NCBI GenBank assembly: GCA_021234155.1
Contig: JAJEKV010000030.1
Location: forward strand, 692,901-756,900
Direction of reading: 5' to 3'
From: Isoetes taiwanensis
Lineage: Eukaryota; Streptophyta; Lycopodiopsida; Isoetales; Isoetaceae
DNA: 64,000 nt
How positions within the stretch are numbered: position 1 is the first letter of the stretch; each line of letters starts with the position of its first letter. The notes beneath the pieces are model-generated. The model was not told the origin of the DNA, ran no database searches, and worked only from the letters and a program-made list of their open reading frames with translations. Of the stretch, positions 39,001 through 48,687 are shown piece by piece. The translations under genes and the position numbers were made by a program.

Positions 39001-40376
39001 ATGGAACTGTGGACTTTACCCCAAGGGTTCGTGTCAAGAATGTTTTCTGCACACACTCGATGTCATTTCAGGTGGTGAGGAATATCACCGGAACCCACAC
39101 CTCTGTCTCGTACAGGAGAACCGGCTCGACCAAGGCTCTAAACAGGTGTGACTGGTGGCCCCAGGCGTACAACTCTGTCTTGTGGCTGTTGCTCTGCATG
39201 GCATATAGTGCTTTCCAACCCACCATGACACGCAACCTGATGGCAGCATCCCAGTGGGAAGTAGTAGAGAACTCGATCCCCAAATACTTGTAGGTCAGAG
39301 CCACCTCCACATCTTGTCCCTGGTAAGTGAATGAGGGAAGCCTTGGCCGACGGGATGACGAAACTAGCAGCACCCTAGTTTTGGTCAAGTTAACTCGCAT
39401 GCCAATGAATCGGCAAAAAGTGTCAAGAGCATCATAGTGACGTTGCATGTCCTCTAGAGTATAGGCCAGGAGGTTTACATCGTCAGCATATATGAGTTGC
39501 CAGATTATGTGGTGCATGAGATGGGCGCCCGCACCTCCATGTTCAGACAGCCAGTCTTCCAGCTGATCAATGTATAGGCCAAAGAGTGTGGGGGAGGGGG
39601 GCAGCCCTGACGTACTCCAATACTACTGACTACAGGCTGTTCTGATGATGTGAGACGTCCTGAGCATGCCTTGTATAGCCTGTATATTGCGTTTTGCAAG
39701 TCAATGGGGGTTCCTAGCTGTCGCAATCTATCCCATAACTTGTCCCGGGGTACTGTATCAAAAGCTTTTGCAAAATCCACAAAACAACAGTACAGGTTGC
39801 TGGCAATTCCTGCTATCCTCGATTAGCGTGCACAGAGTGAAGATATGGTCAATGGTGGAATGCCGGGGCCGGAAGACTGCCTGTGTCAGAGCACGCACCC
39901 GCTGCCTCTTCTGCCCATATCGTCAATCACTGCTCAAGGATGCCAGCCAACAGTTTTGCAAAGAGAGAGCTGACCATAATAGTGTGATAGGTGGCTGGGC
40001 ATTGAGGGTCATCTGCCTTGTATATGGGCACAACTCTACTAGTGGTCCACTGCGGAGGGAAGCCTTCTTGCAGAGGCCCAGCCCACTTCAGAAGTTTTGC
40101 CTGCATGCCATCTAAATCTGCTGCCTTTCCATTAGCTAGGCATTGCAAGCCCATGATGACATCTCCCTCTGTGACCAGTGCCAGGCCCATCTGTGGAGGC
40201 ACTGTTGCCCGGCCGCTGAGCGGATCGTAAAGCTCTTGCAAGTACTATACCCATTACTCTGAGGTGATGTTCCTTATGGACTGTATAGCCTTTCTCAATA
40301 CCTTTCTCCTGAATGTCCTGGGATACCGATCCAGGAGACCGAAAATCTGTTGCTGGTGCTTTGCGAGAAGATCCCA
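38995..40376 (-). pseudogene. RTE-type LINE reverse transcriptase, frameshifted
   Basis: Minus strand. From 40241 down comes 'GLQCLANGKAADLDGMQAKLLKWAG', the linker before the reverse transcriptase. Then come 'TTSRVVPIYKADDPQCPATYHTIMVSSLFAKLL' (early RT motifs), 'DFAKAFDTVPRDKLW' at 39780 (RT motif with catalytic Asp), 'SIGVRQGCP' and, in the next frame, 'YADDVNLLAYTLEDMQ' (catalytic YADD). After these come 'KTRVLLVSS' and 'LTYKYLGIEF', then 'ECVQKTFLTRTLGVKSTVPYQ' ending at about 38995. Upstream text to about 40376 ('FRSPGSVSQDIQEKGIEKAIQSIRN') also fits. Frame changes near 39900-39780 and 39530 make it inactive. The motif set is RTE-like rather than plant L1-like. Confidence 0.8.
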
Positions 40377-40518
40377 TCTTAACTAAGCTTAATAATTCTG
40401 CAGAGGCTAAGAAATGGAAAACAAGAATAAAGAAAGATATAGCCAAAAAATTGAACAATGTTGCATGCATGCATGGGAAGAAAAAAAGAAACAATCTTGA
40501 AATATCTCGAAGCATGGA

Positions 40519-42591
40519 CAATAAATATCTATACGCATGGATCAGAGGGTATGAAGGGAATAGAGCAAATGAGAAGTGGTTGTTGGAGCAATATGGGCAA
40601 TCAGAATTATAAGGATTGAAGAAATTCATGATGGAGAAAATAACATAAAGGAATAAGAGAGAGAGAATGACAAGGACTGATACTAACTATGCCCTCCACA
40701 ATAAGGAATGACCCCAAGGTTGCACAACAGAATTCAAATCCCAATAGAAATGAGACAAGAGTACAGATAGATGGCATTAGAAATGAAACAATGAAGATTC
40801 TCCAAAATCATGTAAAACAACAGTCAAATTACCAAGTATATAAAAAAAAACCAAACACTATATCTCAACCAGAACAAAACAACGGGAGATACTGTCAGGT
40901 CTCTTTTCCATATTAATCCTGAGGCATGTCTTCAGTTGTCCACTCCATGCTGGTGGATCCCTTTGCAGGACGCTCCAGAGAATGTGCCTCTAAGTGTGGT
41001 TGTTCATCCAAAGACACAACGACGATGGGTAGCAGCTGGTATAAGCACTATTGCAGTTTGGTATGAGTCCGGGTCATCTCATGTCATGGGAAGCATTTAG
41101 AACAAAGTTCTTGTTAAAACCGATGGGGACGAGTAACTGGAATCATATTGCCGCATTGTTGCCACGGGATTCTTGTCCACGATTGAGGTAGTCGATGGGG
41201 TTGCCATCAGATATCCAGCCGCAGGGCGGTTTGTGTCTTCTCAGGTATAAATTGCTTTTGATTCTGAAATCCCGCCTCCATCTAATAGGTGGCATCTTCG
41301 TGTCCCCACCCACAATGGAAAAAGTGTTTGAATATGGGTATGGGATAAGCCGCTTCATCCCAAAGTAGTAGTTTTGTGGTGGCAAGTGATCCATAGATGC
41401 CCTCGAGAGTCACCGTGTTAGTCCATAAAATGGATAATCGGATTTCAGAGCTCTGGCCCTTTGTGCCAAAGAAAGGGTTGAGAGTATTGAGCATTGTTTT
41501 TTCTCAGGTGAGCGGCTTCGCAGCATGGTCTTGGTTGTTGACCCTATTTGGCTGCTTTTCCCTCGATCTAGCCAGAATTTTTTGCTATCATTCATCCCCG
41601 ATGCTTGGCCCAAACTACGGAAACGTGCTTTTCATCTCTACCGCGGCTGGCCTTTTATGGTCAATCCGAAGAGAAGAAGGTTGTTTATCTTTAAGGGCAT
41701 TAGATACTCCGTGATGAGATTGTTCTTCAAGGCAGTAATAAAATTGTTATGGCTTACAATTGTTCTTCTCTTGATCAAGAGAAGAAAGTACCGATCCGCA
41801 TACTTACCTTCGTGATTCATTCTTTGCATAGGCGGTGGTTGTGCTCGGTTGATCGGTTTGTCCACCTGGGGTTATAATCCTCGTCTTTGCATTTTATATG
41901 TTGCTCTAGTTTTTAGTTGGTGAATAAAGCTTGTCTTCCTTCAAAAAAAAAAAAAAAAAACGGGAGATACTAAATAATGAAATAATGTAAAGTGGTCTGC
42001 CAATGCTATATATCCACCAAAACAAAGATGTCCAAGAACATATCAAATGCATCATTTTGTGGACCAATAGGAAGGAGTGCAACAAAGAGAAACAATAAAT
42101 AGTCTCATGGATCCAGGGGATAAAGGGGGTAGAGCAACAAAGACTAATGCTAATGGCACAACATGGATAGATGAAAAACCTATGGAGAAACTATGGAGAA
42201 AATGACGCAGAGGGACAAGAGAAGAGAATGACAGGGAACAATACCAACTATGCCCTCCACCATAAATTGAATTGAATAAAGAAAAATCACAGGGGTGCGC
42301 AATTAAGTTCTCAAACCCCATAGAAAGGAGACAAGAGTAAAGTTAGAGGGCAAAAAAATAAAACAGTGAAAAAGTTTCTACAGAAATTGTGTAAGATAAA
42401 CAATAAAAAAGCAAAATACCAACGAAACAACCATCCACATCTCAACCAAAATAGAATAAGGATAGATACTAAATACTGAAATAATATAAAATGGGCATGT
42501 GACCGTTACGTACCTACCAAAGCAACAACCAGAACATATCAAATGCATCATTTCATCCAGGTTGAAGAAAGGATCAATCTTATGAAATATT
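40519..42591 (+). repeat. Two tandem ~499-bp repeat units, first one interrupted by L1
   Basis: Copy A runs from 40519 to 42092 and includes a 1.08-kb L1 insertion. Copy B runs from 42093 to about 42591. Shared landmarks in the same order are CAATAAAT, CATGGATC, AATGACA, ACTATGCCCTCCAC, AGACAAGAGTA, ATCTCAACCA, AGATACTAAAT, GAAATAAT and ACATATCAAATGCATCATTT. Without the insertion the offset is 499 bases. Copies are diverged by substitutions and small indels. There is no coding. Confidence 0.8.
40894..41960 (+). mobile_element. 5'-truncated L1 LINE insertion with poly(A) and target duplication
   Basis: AACGGGAGATACT occurs at 40881-40893 and again at 41959-41971, directly after an A18 run (41943-41960): a 12-13-bp target duplication plus tail, the mark of LINE target-primed insertion. 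The body is plus-strand L1 3' text. 'WEAFRTKFLLKPMGTSNWNHIAALLP' lies upstream, followed near 41410-41540 by the zf-RVT zinc-binding pattern 'CAKERVESIEHCFFSGERLRSM', spread over two frames. An AATAAAG signal lies at 41921-41927, before the tail. Only the last ~1.07 kb of the element was inserted or kept, and frameshifts show it is dead. The uninterrupted paralogous site lies at about 42455-42480. Confidence 0.85.
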
Positions 42592-43950
42592 GAATAATAG
42601 ATCAAGTTGATGTAATGAAGAAAAGGGGTTCTCCAAGGGAAAAATATGTCAAAGCAAAAATATGCTATGGAAGCACCCGAACCCATACTCAGATCAAAAA
42701 ACCAAACTATCAGGCCATATGAGAGTCATGGAAAAAGGGGCGTTACAAAAACAGTCTAAAGAACAATGTGCAAGGTATATGCGCAGTCTCAATAAGCGAC
42801 ATGTAGACCTTTGTCTAGTAAATGCATGTTAAGATATCTAGTCTTAAAGCATGCTAAAATCAAACAAGAACATCAAAACCGAACAACTTGGCAAAAAACC
42901 AACCTCGAACACTTGGCTTAGTTGGAAAAAATAAAACCAAACAAGATTATCAAAAAGCAATAATTTGCACAAACAGGTATACTATATTCTGAAAGAAGTC
43001 CTATCTGAATAAGTACAAAGCAAATTTTAATTGCAACTACACATGACCAACTTTAGTCCCATGCACTTTACCAAAGGATTGTTTGAGCAATACAGGTAAA
43101 TTACTGTTTGAAAAAACCAAGTAAAACACCCTTGAAAACATGTGCGATGTTGATGAATTCTTCCATTAGCGTTGTCTGAAACTGGACAACAGCATAAGCC
43201 TCCCATTCTTCTTTATTGAATTCAAACTTGATGATCACCCAATTGGATTGTAGAATATTATCCGATTCTCTACAATATCTACAGTTATCTAGTCTACCAT
43301 ATTGTAACAATCCTTGTATATATGCTGGACTCGCTTATAATAGTTTATCCCTATTTGTCTTTATGGTCTTTCAGATGTTTTATTTCTATTTCGTAACAAT
43401 GAGAAGCTTAATTATGCACCATTTAGGACTATCTTCTCTCTCGCAGGTGTTGGTAGCCATGTTGGCATTATAATAAAAGAAGAAAATTAGGTTCACTTTG
43501 ACTGTCGATTCATTCGTATCTGGATTCCATCAACTGTGTGTTGATAGGGAAGTTTATGCTATGGTTAAGATATTCGCTAACTTTTTGAAGATGTAGATGC
43601 AGAAGATTCAAAAAAGGTATTCTTTCGTCGGCTTCAGATTGTTGATCCTTCATATGCCGAGGACGTGTTCTTTTCTCAGACTCTTTATGCGAACTTTCTT
43701 GTTGCATGCAGTGTAGAATGTCAAGGATTTACTAGGATTTGCAATGGTCAAAAGGCATCAATAGTTTGAAAAATGGGTGATTTTTAAATTCATGTACCAT
43801 TATGAGAAGCTCGTGAAAATTTAGCATATATTTTCTTTTGTAATATTGACATTTGTATTATTGTGTATTTCAACAAACAATTAATGAAAGATCATTGAAA
43901 CTGCAAAAGCAACCAAGACCAAGCATATTGAAAAGCACGGTTAGCTCTTT
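42592..43950. other. Intergenic; one unidentified minus-strand frame
   Basis: A minus-strand open frame at 43101-43310 (69 codons, 'KFEFNKEEWEAYAVVQFQTTLMEEFINIAHVFKG') has coding-like composition and could be one exon of a decayed gene, but I cannot name the family. Nothing else was recognised. Confidence 0.3.
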
Positions 43951-43953
43951 GCG

Positions 43954-44275
43954 CTACAGATGGCAAACCTCAGTAACATATATGTTGTCCCAGTGTAAGG
44001 TTTCAATCTCATGCTCCAAAACCTTTAAAACAGAAAAGGGATGATTGTTCTCAAAATGAATCTTCACGAGCCTACTTGAGAATGATTGGATGTTCTCATA
44101 TGGTCCATATTTTAACTCAGGACCTACAGCCGTTACTTGGTTCCACTGTTGTAATGATTCAATGTGGGAGCTTGGCAGTTTGAATATAGTTGTTTGCAAC
44201 CTCACAGGATAAGGTGACAAAGCCCAAGCACTGTCATAATGAAGAACAAGTTGTATTTTCGATTGTTTAATTTTT
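43954..44275 (-). pseudogene. OST1: Ribophorin I (oligosaccharyltransferase subunit 1) fragment
   Basis: The minus strand reads 'ALSPYPVRLQTTIFKLPSSHIES', 'ELKYGPYENI' and 'HFENNHPFSVLKVLEHEIETLHWDNIYVTE'. This matches the central luminal part of ribophorin I, a subunit of the ER oligosaccharyltransferase that transfers N-glycans, where 'LSPYPVKxQ', 'KYGPYE' and 'VHFENNxPFxxxxxLxREIEISHWGNVxxTE' are conserved. Only about 100 of the roughly 600 residues of the family are present, and the frame stops at 43954 right after 'VTEVCHL'. One frameshift lies near 44215. No neighbouring exons were found, so this is an isolated exon-sized fragment, probably moved here by a transposon or left from a decayed copy. 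It lies on the same strand as the TBL and UFD2 pseudogenes. Confidence 0.72.
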
Positions 44276-44279
44276 GCTG

Positions 44280-45735
44280 AGAGGCTCTATGGAGACTATT
44301 AACCGGTTAACTTGTTACCTAGTATAACCAGTTAGTAATTGGAGATTGTTTGGCAGGAGATGACACATTTGTTGAGATAGATAGGAAGCAACCAGATCTG
44401 GGATGCAAACCTATAGATTCCACATGCAGTTTGAAGTTTGCAGAGTTGAAAGGTTATGAGCACTTTAATTTTTAACTATCAGAGCATGTGCCCATGTTTT
44501 GACAAGTTCCATAGGAGTTGTTCCATCTGAAATTTAATGATTCCTTGTCACAGATATGGCAAAAGCAAGTAAAAAGAGTAAATTTACTATGGCTTAAGGA
44601 GAAATTCATTTGTCTTGTTTTTGCAATCAGTGAAATGTCTTCATTGAATATTCCATCTTCTCATATCATCTTTTAACATGCGGATTGAGTATTAGTTTCA
44701 AAAGTTCTCTAATCTTCAGTTCTGGCCATAGGGAAAGGAACCCTCTTTCTTATATGCATTCATTTATATAATGTTCTATGCTTTTTGCACATTTGCAGGA
44801 GATATGTATGGTCATAGGAGCTTGACATAATTTTACTTGACATGATTAGCATCTTGTATTGGGATGTTTACTTCAACTTAGCCACTTACTTAAACTATTT
44901 TTCTTAAGCATTAAGTTAAAAAAAAAATCCTTACGGACGAATGTGCAAAGCCATTGCCATTAGCATTAAGTTGGACCAACTTAATAGGCATCTATGCGAC
45001 AAAATTGCCATAAGCATTAAGTTAGCACTAACTTAACCAAGGCATGTGCAAATGCATTTTTAGTTTGCTGTTAAGTTAAAAAAAAAAAAAAAAAACTAAC
45101 TTGTTTTAGTGCAAAAGGATCTTAACTAGTTTCCGCTATGTTAAAGTCTTAACGAAAACTCAACTTAGACTTGGTGCGAATATAAGGGTCTTTTATAAGT
45201 TTAACTGGGCAGTAAAAAAATTAACTTAATCCTAACTTAACGACGGGTGCAAAAGGAGATGGTTGACATGTGTTTATCATGTAGTGCTTGTTATGTAGGT
45301 TTCAATAACACAAATTGACTAAGTTCATGAGATAATCATAGAAGGGTGTAGGGTTCTTTAAAACTCAAATGGTATCAAATTAATGTGCAAGCAAGACAAC
45401 GCTCTGATTTGAGATGAATATATCCCTGAGCAAGTGCGACATTTTAGGTTATTTTAAGATGGTTTCTATGGTGATGTGCCATCAAAATGGAGAGTTAGAC
45501 ATGCACTTCGCAATGGTCAAAACCAACTGATATTCTTTAACAAAACGAGCCCTTGTAGGTTATAAAGGTCAAAATCAGGCTGGCCAGTGAAAGAAGCCAC
45601 ATATATTTCAAATTTTGATGTGTTGTTCATTGATTTTATAGATATATTGGATGTGATGAATAAAAAATAACTATTTGATACAAGCCCGTTGGCTGACTTT
45701 CACCCCTAATGACCCATACCTTGTCTCTAACCCAT
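44280..45735. other. Intergenic with a TTAACTTAA-rich repeat at 44880-45262
   Basis: No gene. Between about 44880 and 45262 the sequence is packed with TTAAGTTA/AACTTAA words and A runs, and its right edge (CCTAACTTAACGACGGGTGCAAAAGG) is the complement of the left-edge type of the element at 29466-30185. A left edge with the matching inverted end was not found, so this copy may be truncated. Confidence 0.45.
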
Positions 45736-45739
45736 ACCT

Positions 45740-46320
45740 TATTATTTAATTTTTTTTTGCTAAACCATTGGATTATAAACCATTGAATTCGTTAAATACG
45801 AATAAATACACAAAGTATGGGCATTCGAATGGCCCAAAGCCTCAACTGAAAAACCTTATTGAAGTAAACAAATATCCGGAGATAGAAGAAACAATGTAAT
45901 CGGTGTGTACACAAATTGGGAAAAACCAAATAAGAAATGCTAAAGAACAAACAAACCGACCAACCGCCTATTTGTATAGGTTTATCGGTAGAGTCGAACC
46001 CCGGTAATACCAACCAATTAGACATAAAAAGCATGCAAACATCTGATTTAATGATAAGAAACAACACAACACCCTCGCTTCCAAAGAATCGAGACCGCCT
46101 GTTCAAAATTGAAGTCTTGAATCTAAACTTCTTTTCGACACCAAGAACAAACGCCCAAGGTTTGAATATGCATCTAATCCGGGCATAATAGCATCTGGGT
46201 GTGTGGGTTGAAAGGGTCACCCAAAACCCAAAGCAAGCATACTTTATGTCCAAAAAGCAATGACCTATGCTCAAAAAAGTAAAAGCATCCGGAGCCCTCA
46301 TCCGGCGGCGGTTCATTGCC
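45740..46320 (-). mobile_element. Retroposon-like 3' end, minus strand (LINE or SINE)
   Basis: Read on the minus strand, this ends in an A-rich run (about 45752-45760) after TTTGTGTATTTATTCG and TTTAACGAATTCAA, the style of plant LINE 3' ends. At about 45985-46000 (minus) GGGGTTCGACTC looks like a polymerase III B box, preceded by TCTAATTGGTTGG. The minus-strand frame 46316-45792 (174 codons) shows no domain I recognise. LINE versus SINE cannot be decided. Confidence 0.35.
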
Positions 46321-46596
46321 CTATCCTTTCCAAAACCAGGAAACCGTTCATCGGCCCCAATCCATCGGGCCAGAATAAGAAGGCCACAAAAAAAAGGGCC
46401 TAAATTGGGACCTTCATAAAAAAAAAGGTCCTACCAATCAAAAAATCCCCCTCCACCTTCAAAACCCGACAGAAAATGATCTTTTGGGAACCTTATGACT
46501 CAGCAGCTTAAAGAATGTCTTCAAGTGTCCTAGCCAAATATAAGATGGTTGAGCCAAATATAAGATGGTTGGAAAGTTTATCTTCCAGTACAATAT

Positions 46597-47501
46597 TTAC
46601 TCTGTCAAAAATTTGAGGATCATCTCATTCCAAGTATCAATGGGACCAGACAAGCACCAATGTAAGCAGTCGTTCTTTATTCTATGTGTGTTTGCAATTG
46701 CGTATGGTTGTACCACCTGCATCCGAATGCTTGTCTTGTTGCTTATAAATGGAACTTTGCGAACACAAAAGCCCCCGTTGTCCCATTTGCCATTCTCAAA
46801 ATAATTTGGAGAGAATCTTCTCAACATTGCGGTTCACCTTAATATCCCGGCACAGATCTTGTAGCATTTGAGAGCGAAGCCTAAGTGCATTTTTAAGGGC
46901 GAAGAAGAATCCTTCTTGAGTATAATTTGTTCTACTACAGGCATGGTAACCAACAATCTCTTAATTCACATCTTAGTAAACTGATTGTTTAAACCACCGC
47001 TGGCCCCATGAAGAAACCGAGAAATCCTACTGTGAAATTCGAAACCATGCCCTGTCCATAACATCCAATAAATCATTGTGACCTTATTGCCCATGCCCTC
47101 AATTGGGCCCTTCGTGCTCTTTACTAGGTACGGTGACCCGACGATTGCTAGGGTGAATTTATATGATTGGAATAACCAACTCACAAAGCTGTCTTTCTCA
47201 TCGCGATAAATATTTTTTAGAACAACACAGACTTTTTACCTGGGACAGAGCACATAGCAATACAGGCCATTTTCTTATGCATCATCAACTCTAAAAACTT
47301 TATGGCATTGAAACGTGGAAAATCACACTTTGTTGGTTTCCATCTCCAATACAAATAGTCATTGTCAGGCCATCCATTCTTCATGCAATTCTGGTGTCCC
47401 TGTATATAATGGCATGTCTCATTTCTGTCTGCTGAATCAGGTATCCAATCTCCCTTTGGGATATCACAAATTCCTGGCAAACAAGAAAGAACCAAATTCA
47501 A
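46597..47501 (-). pseudogene. TBL (trichome birefringence-like) acyltransferase pseudogene
   Basis: TBL proteins are Golgi membrane enzymes that O-acetylate wall polysaccharides. The minus strand begins with the PMR5 N-terminal signature 'CDIPKGDWIPDSADRNETCHYIQGHQNCMKNGWPDNDYLYWRWKP..CDFPRF' (47501-47290). It continues with 'DSFVSWLFQSYKFTLAIVGSPYLVKS' (about 47200-47110) and 'ALKNALRLRSQM'. Then come 'RRFSPNYFENGKWDNGGFCVR', matching the family's 'RTFSPSHFENG.WN.GG.C.RT', and 'NDCLHWCLSGPIDTWNEMIL' at the C-terminus (about 46660-46600). The GDS motif region reads 'CIAMCSVPGKK', so the nucleophile Ser block is lost. Frames change at least four times, and the segment before the final DxxH block is shortened. 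It is clearly non-functional. The upstream part (N-terminal anchor) was not identified in 47566-48180. Confidence 0.82.
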
Positions 47502-47559
47502 TGACTAGACAAATGGTACAAATGCCTAAATTTGCAACTTAAGTATGCAGAAAAATTCC

Positions 47560-48685
47560 TAACGGTTAGCTGGCACAGTACAAAAATTGATTATAAGACA
47601 CATTAAGAAACCAATGGGAGCCTGTCCTTGTGAGAAGATTGAGCTTCATCTGAAGTACCAGTGCAAATATAAGCAATACATTGGTCCTTTGTTCAACAAG
47701 TGATTGCAGACATCCTAGATGCCTTAGATGCTCTAGCATATGGCAATCTCGGTCATTCCAGAATGCCCAGCTTTCTCTAAAACGTCCTTTTGCACCCTTG
47801 AATGCAAATGCAAAATAAGAAGCCTCATGCATCTAGCCTCTACTATCTTCTTCGGAAACGGGCAGACGAAACTCTTTAACATTTACAAAGATTGGCCACT
47901 AAATTAAAAAGACCAAGATGAAGTGTCACTGAAGTGTCTCATCAGCGTGAAAGCAGTGGCTATCCAACTGGTTGTACTAGGAATAACTACTGCTAGTAGT
48001 GCCTGTTTGAGCTAGAGGCACGTCCATGCCATGCCCTCCTCTAATCCCAAAATGGAATTTGGATATGGATAGGAAGAGAAAAGAAGGCATTGCATAAAAA
48101 CCAGTCTGTTCATCTATACACAAAGGCTTTCCTACCTTCAAAATCTGTGGCCTCTTTACTGTGAAATCACATTGCAAACAAAATGGGTCTCAACTGTTTT
48201 GAAGGCTTGGAAAGGCTGGCGCTTCTGCAAAGCTCTTGAAATTCCGATTCCGGTTGGACTACTTGGACTACTGCATCTAGCTCTCCTCAGACTATGGCAC
48301 ATCTAGCTCTCTTCAAACTACGGCAGTGCTGGCTAGCCAGTTTCCACACCGGCCACCCAGCAACACTGGTTACCGTCACTTTACAGGTTTACAGGCAACA
48401 ATAGAATAGGATTGGAGCAGTTTTCGGCATATCCTAGGCATATTCCAACATATACTTAGAATATGCCAGAAACCTTCATGAGCGAGGGTTTGCCCCCCTA
48501 GAGGCAACCCAAAAATCTTAAATAAACAAAACATATTTCAGTGATGTTTTATGGGAAGACCACCTCCTACTATAAGAAAGAAAAAGAAAAGGCTTCATGC
48601 ATTTACAAATATCAAATTTGAATTTTACAACACAATACAAGACAAATTTACATGTTTCTCTTGTTTTTCCTGCTTCTTCCTCCTC
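47560..48685. other. Spacer between TBL and UFD2 pseudogenes
   Basis: Open minus-strand frames at 47566-47832 and 47977-48177 match no family I know. They may be decayed 5' parts of the TBL gene, but this is not supported by motifs. The rest is AT-rich. Confidence 0.3.
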
Positions 48686-48687
48686 TT

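Noticed and set aside
45792-46316. 174-codon minus-strand frame
   Set aside because: It runs into an A-rich retroposon-like 3' end and shows no recognisable domain, so it is treated as part of that element rather than a gene.
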